A program made the position numbers and the translations under genes. A stretch of 17,650 nt of DNA from Flavobacterium sp. (GTDB lineage: Bacteria > Bacteroidota > Bacteroidia > Flavobacteriales > Flavobacteriaceae): NCBI GenBank assembly GCA_019105125.1, contig JAHRWO010000342.1, positions 1 to 17,650 on the forward strand, in the 5' to 3' direction. Positions 1-7,536 of the stretch are shown in pieces. The number at the start of each line of letters is the position of its first letter. The stretch's first letter is position 1. The notes beneath the pieces are model-generated. The model saw nothing but the letters and a program-made list of their open reading frames with translations, was not told the origin of the DNA and did not search any database.

Positions 1-662
1 AAGGCGGTCAATTAACTGAAAAAGTAAGAAGAAAACCTTATTGCGTAGTGCTTTTAGATGAGATTGAAAAAGCGCATCCAGATGTTTTCAACATGATGCT
101 TCAAGTTTTAGATGACGGACATTTAACGGATAGTTTAGGTCGTAAAATCGATTTTAGAAATACGATTATCATCATGACTTCTAATGTTGGTGCGCGCCAA
201 TTGAAAGATTTTGGAACTGGTGTTGGATTTGGAACCGCTGCAAAACAAGCACAAACGGAAGAACATTCAAAAGGAATTATAGAAAATGCCTTGAAAAAAG
301 CATTTGCTCCAGAATTCTTAAATCGTATTGATGATGTTATTGTCTTCAATGCTTTAGAAAAACACGATATTGATAAAATCATTGATATTGAAATGGATAA
401 ATTGTATGCTCGAGTGAAAGATTTAGGTTATACATTAAAACTTTCTGATGCTGCAAAAGATTATATTGCAGAAAAAGGTTTCGATAAGCAGTTTGGAGCG
501 CGTCCTTTGAAAAGAGCTATTCAAAAATATGTTGAAGATGCACTTGCCGAGGAAATCATCACACATAAAATTCATGAAGGAGACCAAATCTTCATGGATT
601 TAGATGAAACCGCACAAGAACTCAAAATTGAAATTAAAAAATTAGAAGAACCAAGCTCTTAA
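1..662 (+). CDS. clpC: ClpC-type AAA+ unfoldase, 3' end of gene (partial)
   Basis: This is the C-terminal ~219 residues of a class I Clp/Hsp100 ATPase. The frame is open from base 3, so the true start lies outside the window. The second AAA+ domain is entered just before Walker B (VVLLDEIEKAH, bases 45-77), followed by sensor 1 (TSNVG, 177-191) and sensor 2 (GARPLKRAI, about 495-521) in the small D2 domain. A VGF tripeptide at 222-230 lies where ClpC and ClpA carry the loop that docks on ClpP, which favours a ClpP-partnered unfoldase over the disaggregase ClpB. The family unfolds substrates in the cytoplasm and threads them into the ClpP protease. The protein ends EEPSS, and the last codons and stop lie inside the terminator hairpin. 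ClpC rather than ClpA is inferred from overall similarity; the N-domain that would settle it is not visible. Confidence 0.93.
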   Translation, partial: GGQLTEKVRRKPYCVVLLDEIEKAHPDVFNMMLQVLDDGHLTDSLGRKIDFRNTIIIMTSNVGARQLKDFGTGVGFGTAAKQAQTEEHSKGIIENALKKAFAPEFLNRIDDVIVFNALEKHDIDKIIDIEMDKLYARVKDLGYTLKLSDAAKDYIAEKGFDKQFGARPLKRAIQKYVEDALAEEIITHKIHEGDQIFMDLDETAQELKIEIKKLEEPSS

Positions 663-680
663 GCTTGGTTTTTTTTTTAT
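649..680 (+). terminator. Rho-independent terminator of clpC, overlapping its stop codon
   Basis: A 9-bp stem (649-657 with 662-670, core CCAAGCT/AGCTTGG) with a 4-base loop runs into about ten T residues. The clpC stop codon TAA (660-662) lies in the loop and the start of the 3' arm, so the last three codons form part of the hairpin. Confidence 0.88.
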
Positions 681-741
681 TTAACGAATTGAAAATTGTA
701 TTAAAAAAAATACTACATTAGTTCTAAATTACAATTCATTT

Positions 742-2109
742 ATGCAAGACAAAGTTATCGTAGGAAGCGAAGAATGGTGTTCCTTCCCTGCTTTAGGAAT
801 TCCAACTATTAAAGCACGTGTTGATTCTGGTGCAAAAACATCGGCATTACATGCTGTTAATATTGTGACATTTGAAAAAGATAGTGAAAAATGGGTGAAA
901 TTTGACATTAACCCGATTCAAAATAATGTAAAAGCCGTAATTCATTGTGAGGCTCCGCTTGTAGATAAAAGAGTGGTCAAAAGTTCGAGTGGTTTTAGAG
1001 AACAACGTTACGTGATTAAAACGAAACTTGAAATTGGAGGAAAAACTTGGGAAATCGAAGTTACATTAACCAATCGTGATTCGATGGGATTCCGAATGTT
1101 ATTAGGTCGTGAAGCGATGTCAGGGCGTATTTTAGTAGATCCTGAAAAACGTTATTTACTAGGTCAACCCACAACAGAAAAACTAAAAGAGTATTATTAC
1201 CATACAAGTGAAAATAAAAAGGGATTAAAAATTGGTTTATTAGCTAGTAATCCTGAATTATACAGCAACAAACGGATTTTAGAAGCAGGCGAATTAAGAG
1301 GTCATGAAATGCATTTCTTAAATTTGAAATACTGCTACATGAAATTAGATGCTACAAAACCCGAAATTCACTATCGTGGTGGAAAAGTATTGAACGATTT
1401 TGATGCCGTAATTCCTAGAATTCGTCCTAGTATGACGTATTATGGTTGTGCTTTAACGCGTCAGTTTGAAGCTTTAAAAGTATTTGCTTTAAACAATGCT
1501 TCTGCTATTACACAATCTCGAGACAAACTTTTTTCTCTACAATTATTATTAAATAATGGTGTTGATATTCCAACAACAGGTTTTGCAAATTCACCTTTGG
1601 ATACCGATGATTTAATTAAAATGGTTGGAGGTTCGCCTTTAATCGTAAAATTATTAGAAGGAACACAAGGAAAAGGTGTCGTTTTGGCAGAAACTAAAAA
1701 AGCTGCAGAATCAGTTATCAATGCTTTCAAGAGTTTAAATGCAAATATTTTAGTTCAGGAATTTATTAAAGAAGCCAACGGTAAAGATTTGAGACTCTTT
1801 GTAGTAGACGGAAAAGTTGTAGCTGCCATGCAACGTGAAGCTGCTCCCGGTGAATTTAGAGCTAACATTCATATGGGCGGAACTGCTTCAGTAGTAAAAA
1901 TTACTTCCGAAGAAAAGAAAATTGCTATTAAAGCAGCAAAAGCTATGAATTTAAAAGTGGCTGGAGTGGATATTATTCGTTCTTCAAAAGGTCCGTTATT
2001 GTTAGAAGTAAATTCATCTCCAGGTTTAGAAGGAATTGAAGGCGCTACTCAAAAAGACATTGCCGGCGAAATGATTAAAGCAATTGAGAAAAACTTTAAG
2101 TGGAAATAA
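742..2109 (+). CDS. rimK: Retropepsin-like protease domain fused to RimK-type ATP-grasp L-glutamate ligase
   Basis: This is a two-domain protein of 455 residues. Residues 1-~145 match the RimB/'ATP-dependent zinc protease' family (PF05618), with the aspartic-protease-like motif DSGAKTSAL at 28-36 and a second conserved block [11 protein letters not shown] at 116-126. Residues ~162-455 are a complete RimK ATP-grasp module: a RimK pre-ATP-grasp region with [11 protein letters not shown] (220-230), nucleotide-loop [10 protein letters not shown] (304-313), VQEF (338-341), DLRLFVVDG (349-357) and the metal-binding [12 protein letters not shown] (422-433). RimK adds glutamates to the C-terminus of ribosomal protein S6; RimB-type proteins are separate proteases in Pseudomonas. 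Fusion implies that addition and trimming of a glutamate tail, or activation of one domain by the other, are coupled. No S6 gene is nearby, so the substrate is inferred. It is followed after 23 bases by the DUF1304 gene, probably on the same transcript. Confidence 0.9.
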   Translation: MQDKVIVGSEEWCSFPALGIPTIKARVDSGAKTSALHAVNIVTFEKDSEKWVKFDINPIQNNVKAVIHCEAPLVDKRVVKSSSGFREQRYVIKTKLEIGGKTWEIEVTLTNRDSMGFRMLLGREAMSGRILVDPEKRYLLGQPTTEKLKEYYYHTSENKKGLKIGLLASNPELYSNKRILEAGELRGHEMHFLNLKYCYMKLDATKPEIHYRGGKVLNDFDAVIPRIRPSMTYYGCALTRQFEALKVFALNNASAITQSRDKLFSLQLLLNNGVDIPTTGFANSPLDTDDLIKMVGGSPLIVKLLEGTQGKGVVLAETKKAAESVINAFKSLNANILVQEFIKEANGKDLRLFVVDGKVVAAMQREAAPGEFRANIHMGGTASVVKITSEEKKIAIKAAKAMNLKVAGVDIIRSSKGPLLLEVNSSPGLEGIEGATQKDIAGEMIKAIEKNFKWK

Positions 2110-2132
2110 ATTAAGTTTCAAAGTAAACGCAA

Positions 2133-2495
2133 ATGAATATAATTTCTAAGATATTAATTGTAATTATTGCTTTATTTCATCTGTATTTTCTATGGCTTGA
2201 AATGTTTGCCTGGACAACAGTTGCTAAAAAGGTATTTAGAACATTTCCTGAAGATTTATTCGATAAAACGAAAACATTAGCAGCTAATCAAGGTTTGTAC
2301 AACGGATTTTTATCGGCAGGATTACTTTGGTCATTAGCTATTTCCGATCAAAATTGGAGCAGAAATATCGCTCTCTTTTTCCTCTGTTGTGTAGCCGTTG
2401 CTGGAATTTTTGGAGCTTATTCCGCTTCAAAGAAAATATTCTATGTGCAGACGCTTCCAGCAATTATAGCTATTATAACCATTATGTTTTTATAA
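2133..2495 (+). CDS. DUF1304 family small integral membrane protein
   Basis: This 120-residue protein has four predicted membrane helices (roughly residues 5-27, 50-70, 76-94 and 100-119). The N-terminal pattern with HLYFLWLEMFAW, followed by a short loop and AANQGLYNGFLSAGLLW, is characteristic of DUF1304 (PF06993). The biochemical function of the family is unknown. It begins 23 bases after the rimK fusion stop with no obvious promoter between them, so cotranscription is likely. It ends immediately before a bidirectional terminator shared with the convergent hutH gene. The length is normal for the family. Confidence 0.82.
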   Translation: MNIISKILIVIIALFHLYFLWLEMFAWTTVAKKVFRTFPEDLFDKTKTLAANQGLYNGFLSAGLLWSLAISDQNWSRNIALFFLCCVAVAGIFGAYSASKKIFYVQTLPAIIAIITIMFL

Positions 2496-2524
2496 AAAAA
2501 GCTCAAGAAAATCTTGAGCTTTTT
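2496..2524. terminator. Bidirectional terminator between DUF1304 gene and hutH
   Basis: A perfect 12-bp stem (2496-2507 with 2513-2524, core GCTCAAG/CTTGAGC) has a 5-base loop, with A residues on the left and T residues on the right. It can therefore end transcripts from both directions. It begins one base after the DUF1304 stop codon and 22 bases beyond the 3' end of hutH. Confidence 0.9.
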
Positions 2525-2545
2525 AAATTTTATATATTTTGATTT

Positions 2546-4048
2546 TTAATCTTCCATTTCAATTTGAAAGCTATTCAAAAAAGAAACAGATTTTTCAATA
2601 TCATAATGTAAAATTCTATCTTCTGATACAAACGAAACTTCTTCTCTATAGGATTTTATGAAACTTTCTATAAACTGACTTGATTTCAAAGGTCTTCTAA
2701 ATTCTAACGCTTGAGAACCATTTAATAATTCAATAGCTAAAATTCGTTCTACGTTTTCAACAATTCGTAACGTTTTAGTGGCAGCGTTTGCTCCCATACT
2801 CACATGATCTTCTTGTCCGTTAGACGAAACAATACTATCGATACTTGATGGTGTTGCTAATTGTTTGTTCTGACTAGCAATACTTGCAGCTGTATATTGA
2901 GGAATCATGAAACCTGAATTCAATCCTGGGTCGTTTACTAAAAACGCTGGCAAACCTCGTAAACCAGAAATTAACTGATACGTTCTTCTTTCCGAAATAC
3001 TTCCTAATTCTGACAACGCTATTCCTAAGAAATCCAATGCTAAAGCTAAAGGTTGTCCGTGGAAATTTCCTCCCGAAATAATTAAATCTTCTCCTACGAA
3101 AATATTTGGATTATCAGTAACCGAGTTAATTTCGGTACGGAACACTTTTTTCACATAATCAATCGTATCTTTTGAAGCACCGTGTACTTGTGGAATACAT
3201 CTAAATGAATACGGATCTTGCACATGCACTTTTGGTTGCGCAATGATTTCACTATCTTCTAATAAATCGCGCATTCTTTCAGCCGTTTGTACTTGACCTT
3301 TGTGAGGACGAACTAAATGAATTAAATCAGTGAAAGGTTCAATTCTTCCATCAAAACCTTCTAAAGAAACGGCTCCGATGACATCGGCTAAATAAGAAAT
3401 TTTCTCAGCTTTAATCAAACAATAAACTCCGTAAGCGCTCATGAATTGCGTTCCGTTCAACAATGCTAAACCTTCTTTGGATTTTAAAACGATTGGTTCC
3501 CATCCAAATTTTTCTAATACTTTTGATGCTGGCTGTCTGAAACCATCAACATATACTTCACCTTCTCCTAACAAGGGCAACGATAAATGCGCTAACGGAG
3601 CTAAATCACCCGAAGCTCCTAACGAACCTTGTGTATAAATTACTGGAAAAATATCATTGTTATAAAAATCAATCAAACGTTGCACCGTTACCAACTGAAC
3701 ACCTGAATGTCCGTAGCTTAACGATTGGATTTTCAATAACAACATGATTTTTACGATTTCATGAGGCACTTCTTCTCCTGTTCCGCAAGCGTGCGATTTT
3801 ACCAAATTCTCTTGAAGTTTTGATAAATTTTCATTCGAAATCTTCACATTACATAACGAACCAAAACCAGTATTAATTCCGTAAATTGGTGTTGAATTCG
3901 ATTGCATTTTATCATCTAAATACTTTCTGCATTTTTCAATATTCACAATCGCTTCTTCAGATAATGCCAATTGTTTTCCTTGAAAAACAATTTCGTTAAT
4001 CACATCAATCGATAATAAATCTGAGCTTATATAATGTGTAGTTTCCAT
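2546..4048 (-). CDS. hutH: Histidine ammonia-lyase
   Basis: This is a 500-residue histidine ammonia-lyase, which deaminates L-histidine to urocanate in the cytoplasm, the first step of histidine degradation. The Ala-Ser-Gly triad that cyclises to the MIO cofactor is at 145-147 in GSLGASGDLAPLAHLS. The catalytic tyrosine lies in PIYGINTGFG (Y56). A Ser-His pair (S85-H86, in VKSHACGTGE) stands at the position that separates histidine lyases (SH) from tyrosine lyases (His plus Leu) and phenylalanine lyases, so histidine is the likely substrate. The frame extends upstream to 4084, but METTHYISSDLL at 4048 matches the usual N-terminus, and the 12 extra residues look non-native. No other hut gene is in the window. 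It is divergent from gcvT across about 165 bases. Confidence 0.94.
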   Translation of the reverse strand: METTHYISSDLLSIDVINEIVFQGKQLALSEEAIVNIEKCRKYLDDKMQSNSTPIYGINTGFGSLCNVKISNENLSKLQENLVKSHACGTGEEVPHEIVKIMLLLKIQSLSYGHSGVQLVTVQRLIDFYNNDIFPVIYTQGSLGASGDLAPLAHLSLPLLGEGEVYVDGFRQPASKVLEKFGWEPIVLKSKEGLALLNGTQFMSAYGVYCLIKAEKISYLADVIGAVSLEGFDGRIEPFTDLIHLVRPHKGQVQTAERMRDLLEDSEIIAQPKVHVQDPYSFRCIPQVHGASKDTIDYVKKVFRTEINSVTDNPNIFVGEDLIISGGNFHGQPLALALDFLGIALSELGSISERRTYQLISGLRGLPAFLVNDPGLNSGFMIPQYTAASIASQNKQLATPSSIDSIVSSNGQEDHVSMGANAATKTLRIVENVERILAIELLNGSQALEFRRPLKSSQFIESFIKSYREEVSFVSEDRILHYDIEKSVSFLNSFQIEMED

Positions 4049-4213
4049 TGGTTGAATTTTAAAAGTCCAAAATTCCGCAAACAATTGTTAAAATGCAAGA
4101 TTTATCAGCATTATTAACAAAAAATAAATATCTCTCAAAATTTAAGGGAAATCTAGGGCCATTTATAAGAATTTTCAATAAATTAGCAGTCATAAATTTT
4201 ACACAATTAAATC

Positions 4214-5296
4214 ATGAAAAATACAGCGTTAACGCACATTCACGAAAGTTTAGGAGCTAAAATGGTTCCATTTGCAGGATATAATATGCCCGTTCAATAT
4301 GAAGGAGTAAATGTAGAACACGAAACGGTTAGAAATGGCGTTGGTGTTTTCGACGTTTCTCACATGGGAGAATTCTTCTTAAAAGGAGAAAATGCGTTGG
4401 CTTTGATTCAAAAAGTAACTTCAAATGATGCTTCTAAATTAGTTAATGGAAAAGCGCAGTATTCTTGTTTACCCAATAACGAAGGTGGAATTGTTGACGA
4501 TTTAATCATTTATAAAATTGAAGACAATCACTATTTATTGGTTGTAAATGCTTCCAACATTGAAAAAGATTGGAATTGGATTTCAGCACACAATGATTTA
4601 GGAGTTGAAATGATTAATGCATCAGATGCGTATTCGTTATTAGCAATTCAAGGACCAAAAGCAGCTGAAGCTATGCAATCATTGACTTCTATCGATTTAT
4701 CAAATATGGGATTTTATACGTTTCAAATTGGTGATTTCGCAGGAAAAAGCGATGTAATTGTTTCGGCTACAGGTTATACTGGTTCGGGAGGATTTGAAAT
4801 TTATTTCAAAAACGAAGATGCAGAATACATTTGGAATAAAGTTTTTGAAGCTGGAGCTTCATTCGGAATTAAACCAATTGGATTAGCAGCGCGTGATACG
4901 TTACGTTTAGAAATGGGATTCTGTTTGTACGGAAACGATATTAACGATACCACTTCTCCATTAGAAGCAGGATTAGGATGGATTACGAAATTCGACAAAG
5001 AATTTACGAATTCTGAAAACTTGAAAAAACAAAAAGAAGCAGGTGTTTCTCGTAAATTAGTTGGTTTCGAAATGGTTGAAAGAGGAATTCCTCGTCACGA
5101 TTATGAAATTGCTGATGCAAATGGAAATGTTGTTGGAGTGGTAACTTCAGGAACGCAATCACCATCTTTAGGTATTGCTATCGGAATGGGTTATGTACCA
5201 ACAACTTTGTCAACTCCCGATTCTGAAATTTACATTCGAATTAGAAATAAAGATATTAAAGCAAAAGTGGTTAAAATGCCATTTTATAAAAAATAG
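4214..5296 (+). CDS. gcvT: Glycine cleavage system T protein (aminomethyltransferase)
   Basis: GcvT moves the aminomethyl carbon from lipoylated H protein to tetrahydrofolate, giving 5,10-methylene-THF and ammonia. The protein has 360 residues, the normal length. The N-terminus has the folate-binding-fold blocks [14 protein letters not shown] (16-29) and VFDVSHMGE (45-53). The catalytic aspartate lies in GGIVDDL (D95-D96). [14 protein letters not shown] and the C-terminal [13 protein letters not shown] are also typical. gcvH and gcvP are not adjacent, so the glycine cleavage genes are dispersed here. The nearest -7-like sequence (TAAATTTT, 4193-4200) has one mismatch to the Bacteroidota consensus and would give a very short leader, so the promoter is uncertain. 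Confidence 0.96.
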   Translation: MKNTALTHIHESLGAKMVPFAGYNMPVQYEGVNVEHETVRNGVGVFDVSHMGEFFLKGENALALIQKVTSNDASKLVNGKAQYSCLPNNEGGIVDDLIIYKIEDNHYLLVVNASNIEKDWNWISAHNDLGVEMINASDAYSLLAIQGPKAAEAMQSLTSIDLSNMGFYTFQIGDFAGKSDVIVSATGYTGSGGFEIYFKNEDAEYIWNKVFEAGASFGIKPIGLAARDTLRLEMGFCLYGNDINDTTSPLEAGLGWITKFDKEFTNSENLKKQKEAGVSRKLVGFEMVERGIPRHDYEIADANGNVVGVVTSGTQSPSLGIAIGMGYVPTTLSTPDSEIYIRIRNKDIKAKVVKMPFYKK

Positions 5297-5333
5297 TTAA
5301 GTAGAAGTAGAATTTGGAAAATTAAAGTTAATC

Positions 5334-5363
5334 TTGAAATTTTAACTTGATTTTTTACATTTG
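5334..5363 (+). promoter_or_regulatory. Bacteroidota-type sigma-A promoter before yebC
   Basis: A -33 TTG (5334-5336) and an exact -7 element TACATTTG (TAnnTTTG, 5356-5363) are separated by 19 bases, within the 17-23 reported for Flavobacterium and Bacteroides promoters. Start would be near 5370, giving a leader of about 28 bases. yebC can therefore be transcribed apart from gcvT. Confidence 0.72.
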
Positions 5364-5397
5364 CAACTTGAAACCTTAAACTTTAAACCAAATAGAA

Positions 5398-6117
5398 ATG
5401 GGAAGAGCGTTTGAATTTAGAAAAGCCCGTAAAATGAAACGTTGGTCAGCAATGGCAAAAACGTTTACAAGAATTGGAAAAGATATTGTAATTGCTGTAA
5501 AAGAAGGTGGCCCAAACCCAGAAACTAATGCAAGATTAAGAGCCGTAATACAAAACGCTAAGGCTGCCAACATGCCGAAAGAAAATGTGGAGCGTGCTAT
5601 TAAAAAAGCATCAGATAAAGATACTGCCAACTATAAAGAAGTTTTATTTGAAGGTTATGCACCACATGGAATTGCTGTTTTAATTGAAACTGCTACAGAC
5701 AACAACAACAGAACAGTAGCTAATATCAGAAGTTATTTCAATAAATGTAATGGTACTTTAGGAACTCAAGGTTCTGTTGAATTTATGTTTGATCATACGT
5801 GTAATTTTAGAATCCCAGCTGAAGGACAAGATGTGGAAGAATTAGAATTAGAAATGATCGATTTTGGTGTAGAAGAAATCTTTGCTGATGAAGATGGAAT
5901 TGTAATGTACGCCCCTTTTGAAAGCTTTGGTGCTATCCAAAAAGAATTAGAATCAAGAGGTTTAGAAATTTTATCTTCTGGATTTGATAGAATTCCGCAA
6001 ATAACTAAAGAATTAACACCTGAACAAGTTGCAGATGTTGAAAAATTATTAGAAAAAATTGAAGAGGACGATGACGTAATGAACGTTTATCACACCATGC
6101 AAGAAAGCGCTGAGTAA
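5398..6117 (+). CDS. yebC: YebC/PmpR (TACO1) family protein
   Basis: This is a 239-residue member of the YebC/PmpR/TACO1 family. The N-terminus MGRAFEFRKARKMKRWSAM is a common variant of the family start and fixes the initiation codon. GGPNPETNARLRAVIQNAK (~39-57) and MPKENVERAIKKAS (~59-72) follow, and then the family core (EGYAPHGIAVLIET). The acidic C-terminus (LLEKIEEDDDVMNVYHTM) is also typical. Family members were long annotated as DNA-binding regulators. Newer work on TACO1 and YebC points to a role in translation of difficult sequences such as proline runs. The sequence cannot distinguish these roles. It lies 101 bases after gcvT with its own promoter and ends before a strong terminator. 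Confidence 0.95.
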   Translation: MGRAFEFRKARKMKRWSAMAKTFTRIGKDIVIAVKEGGPNPETNARLRAVIQNAKAANMPKENVERAIKKASDKDTANYKEVLFEGYAPHGIAVLIETATDNNNRTVANIRSYFNKCNGTLGTQGSVEFMFDHTCNFRIPAEGQDVEELELEMIDFGVEEIFADEDGIVMYAPFESFGAIQKELESRGLEILSSGFDRIPQITKELTPEQVADVEKLLEKIEEDDDVMNVYHTMQESAE

Positions 6118-6140
6118 TTCTTTTTCTATCTTATATACGA

Positions 6141-6171
6141 AATCCTCACAAGAAATTGTGAGGATTTTTTT
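6141..6171 (+). terminator. Rho-independent terminator of yebC
   Basis: An 11-bp perfect stem (6141-6151 with 6156-6166, core TCCTCACA/TGTGAGGA) is closed by a GAAA tetraloop and followed by a run of seven T residues (6165-6171). It lies 23 bases after the yebC stop. Confidence 0.93.
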
Positions 6172-6309
6172 ATACATATTATTTTGACGAAACAGTTAAC
6201 GTTAAATATTGCATTTAAATTTTAGTATTAATTTTAAGGTAAAGCATAAAAATAAAATTTTTTTAAAGAAAGCCAGATAGCACAAAATTACATTCCGTAC
6301 CCACAAAAC

Positions 6310-6340
6310 AAAAAAATCCCAATCTTACGATTGGGATTTT
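6310..6340 (-). terminator. Rho-independent terminator of the cystathionine-beta-synthase-like gene
   Basis: A perfect 12-bp stem (6313-6324 with 6329-6340, core ATCCCAATC/GATTGGGAT) has a 4-base loop. On the minus strand it is followed by a U run from the A residues at 6310-6316. It lies 17 bases beyond the stop of the minus-strand gene. Confidence 0.9.
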
Positions 6341-6357
6341 CTATATCTAAAATCAAA

Positions 6358-7398
6358 TTACTTGATAATTTCAATTTTTAAAGCTTCTTCTTGGTTAACC
6401 GAATCAAAGAAACCTTGTTCGTTCATCCAATCATCGCTAAATACTTTGCTCATATATCTTGAACCGTGGTCTGGGAAAATGATTACTACATTACTGTTAG
6501 CATCAAATTCTCCTTCTTCAGCATATTGCTTCACAGCTTGAAAAGCGGCTCCAGATGTATATCCTACAAATAAACCTTCTTTCTTAGCGATTTCTCTTGC
6601 TGTATGAGCACTATCTTCATCAGAAACTTTCATGAACTTATCGATAATGTCAAAATCAGTTGCAGTAGGAATTAAATTTTTACCTAAACCTTCTATACGA
6701 TAAGGATAGATTTCTGAATTATCAAACTCTTTAGTTTCGTGATATTTTTTCAAAACCGATCCAAAAGCATCAACACCTAAAATTTTAATATTAGGATTCA
6801 TTTCCTTTAAGAAACGAGCAGTTCCCGAAATAGTTCCTCCTGTTCCACTACAAGCTACAAGATGCGTAATTTTTCCAGCGGTTTGTTCCCAAATTTCAGG
6901 ACCTGTACTTCTGTAATGCGCATCTACATTTAAATCGTTGAAATATTGATTAATGTAAACCGAACCTTTAGTTTCTTCATGCAAACGCTTTGCTACATTG
7001 TAGTAAGAGCGTTCGTCGTCTGCAGAAACATGAGCTGGACAAACATATACTTTTGCGCCCATTGAACGCAACATATCGATTTTATCTTTAGAAGACTTAG
7101 AACTCACCGCTAAAATACAATCGTAACCTTTAATAATGCTCACCATAGCTAAACTAAAACCTGTATTACCAGACGTAGTTTCAATAATAGTATCACCTGG
7201 TTTTAGAATACCTCTTTTTTCAGCTTCTTCAATGATATATAAAGCGATGCGGTCTTTAGTAGAATGTCCTGGATTAAAGGCTTCAACCTTAGCATAGAAA
7301 TTACCTTCTAAATCAGCTGAAACTTTATTCAGTTTGATTAATGGTGTATTTCCTATTAATTCCAACACACTATTATAGGCTTTTATTTCTTCTTTCAT
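6358..7398 (-). CDS. PLP-dependent cysteine synthase / cystathionine beta-synthase-like enzyme
   Basis: This 346-residue fold-type II PLP enzyme belongs to the cysteine synthase/cystathionine beta-synthase family. The PLP lysine is K48 in NPGHSTKDR (42-50), the substrate loop is TSGNTG (75-80) and the phosphate-binding loop is GTGGT (185-189). Several blocks fit cystathionine beta-synthase better than Cys[17 protein letters not shown] (102-117), [20 protein letters not shown] and the C-terminal [18 protein letters not shown]. It has neither the N-terminal heme domain nor the C-terminal CBS-domain pair of the human enzyme. It may make cystathionine from homocysteine and serine, or cysteine from O-acetylserine; the sequence alone does not decide. 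No partner gene of sulfur metabolism is adjacent. It lies 138 bases downstream of the oligopeptidase gene on the same strand, with its own candidate promoter. Confidence 0.88.
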   Translation of the reverse strand: MKEEIKAYNSVLELIGNTPLIKLNKVSADLEGNFYAKVEAFNPGHSTKDRIALYIIEEAEKRGILKPGDTIIETTSGNTGFSLAMVSIIKGYDCILAVSSKSSKDKIDMLRSMGAKVYVCPAHVSADDERSYYNVAKRLHEETKGSVYINQYFNDLNVDAHYRSTGPEIWEQTAGKITHLVACSGTGGTISGTARFLKEMNPNIKILGVDAFGSVLKKYHETKEFDNSEIYPYRIEGLGKNLIPTATDFDIIDKFMKVSDEDSAHTAREIAKKEGLFVGYTSGAAFQAVKQYAEEGEFDANSNVVIIFPDHGSRYMSKVFSDDWMNEQGFFDSVNQEEALKIEIIK

Positions 7399-7427
7399 AT
7401 GAAGATCAAGTTTGTTTTAATGTTTCC

Positions 7428-7462
7428 AAAATACTATGCATTACTAGCATTTACAGTATTTT
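7428..7462 (-). repeat. Nested inverted repeat in the leader of the PLP enzyme gene
   Basis: Outer arms AAAATACT (7428-7435) and AGTATTTT (7455-7462) enclose inner arms ATGC (7436-7439) and GCAT (7447-7450). The left side is continuous and the right side has a four-base bulge. The element lies 30-64 bases before the start codon. It could be a leader hairpin or a dyad operator. With such AT-rich arms, chance cannot be excluded. Confidence 0.45.
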
Positions 7463-7513
7463 ATACTTAGTTAATTGTTAAAAAAAGTTCGTTTTGAGAC
7501 CTTTTTAACCTTG

Positions 7514-7521
7514 CAAATTTA
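7514..7521 (-). promoter_or_regulatory. Candidate -7 element for the PLP enzyme gene
   Basis: The minus strand reads TAAATTTG, an exact TAnnTTTG match. I see no well-spaced -33 TTG. If used, transcription would start near 7507 and give a leader of about 109 bases that contains the inverted repeat at 7428-7462. Confidence 0.4.
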
Positions 7522-7536
7522 ACAAAAAAAGTTTAA

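Noticed and set aside
694..736. AATTGTA/TACAATT inverted repeat before the rimK fusion
   Set aside because: Seven AT-rich base pairs with a long spacer are expected by chance in this composition; the nearby TACATTAG -7 candidate also has a mismatch.
2327..2542. 71-residue reading frame overlapping the DUF1304 gene
   Set aside because: It is out of frame with a convincing membrane protein and runs through the terminator; no family resemblance.
4049..4084. N-terminal extension of hutH (12 more residues)
   Set aside because: METTHYISSDLL at 4048 matches the family start; the extra residues are not family-like.
4193..4200. TAAATTTT as promoter -7 element for gcvT
   Set aside because: One mismatch to the consensus and too close to the start codon to allow a normal leader.
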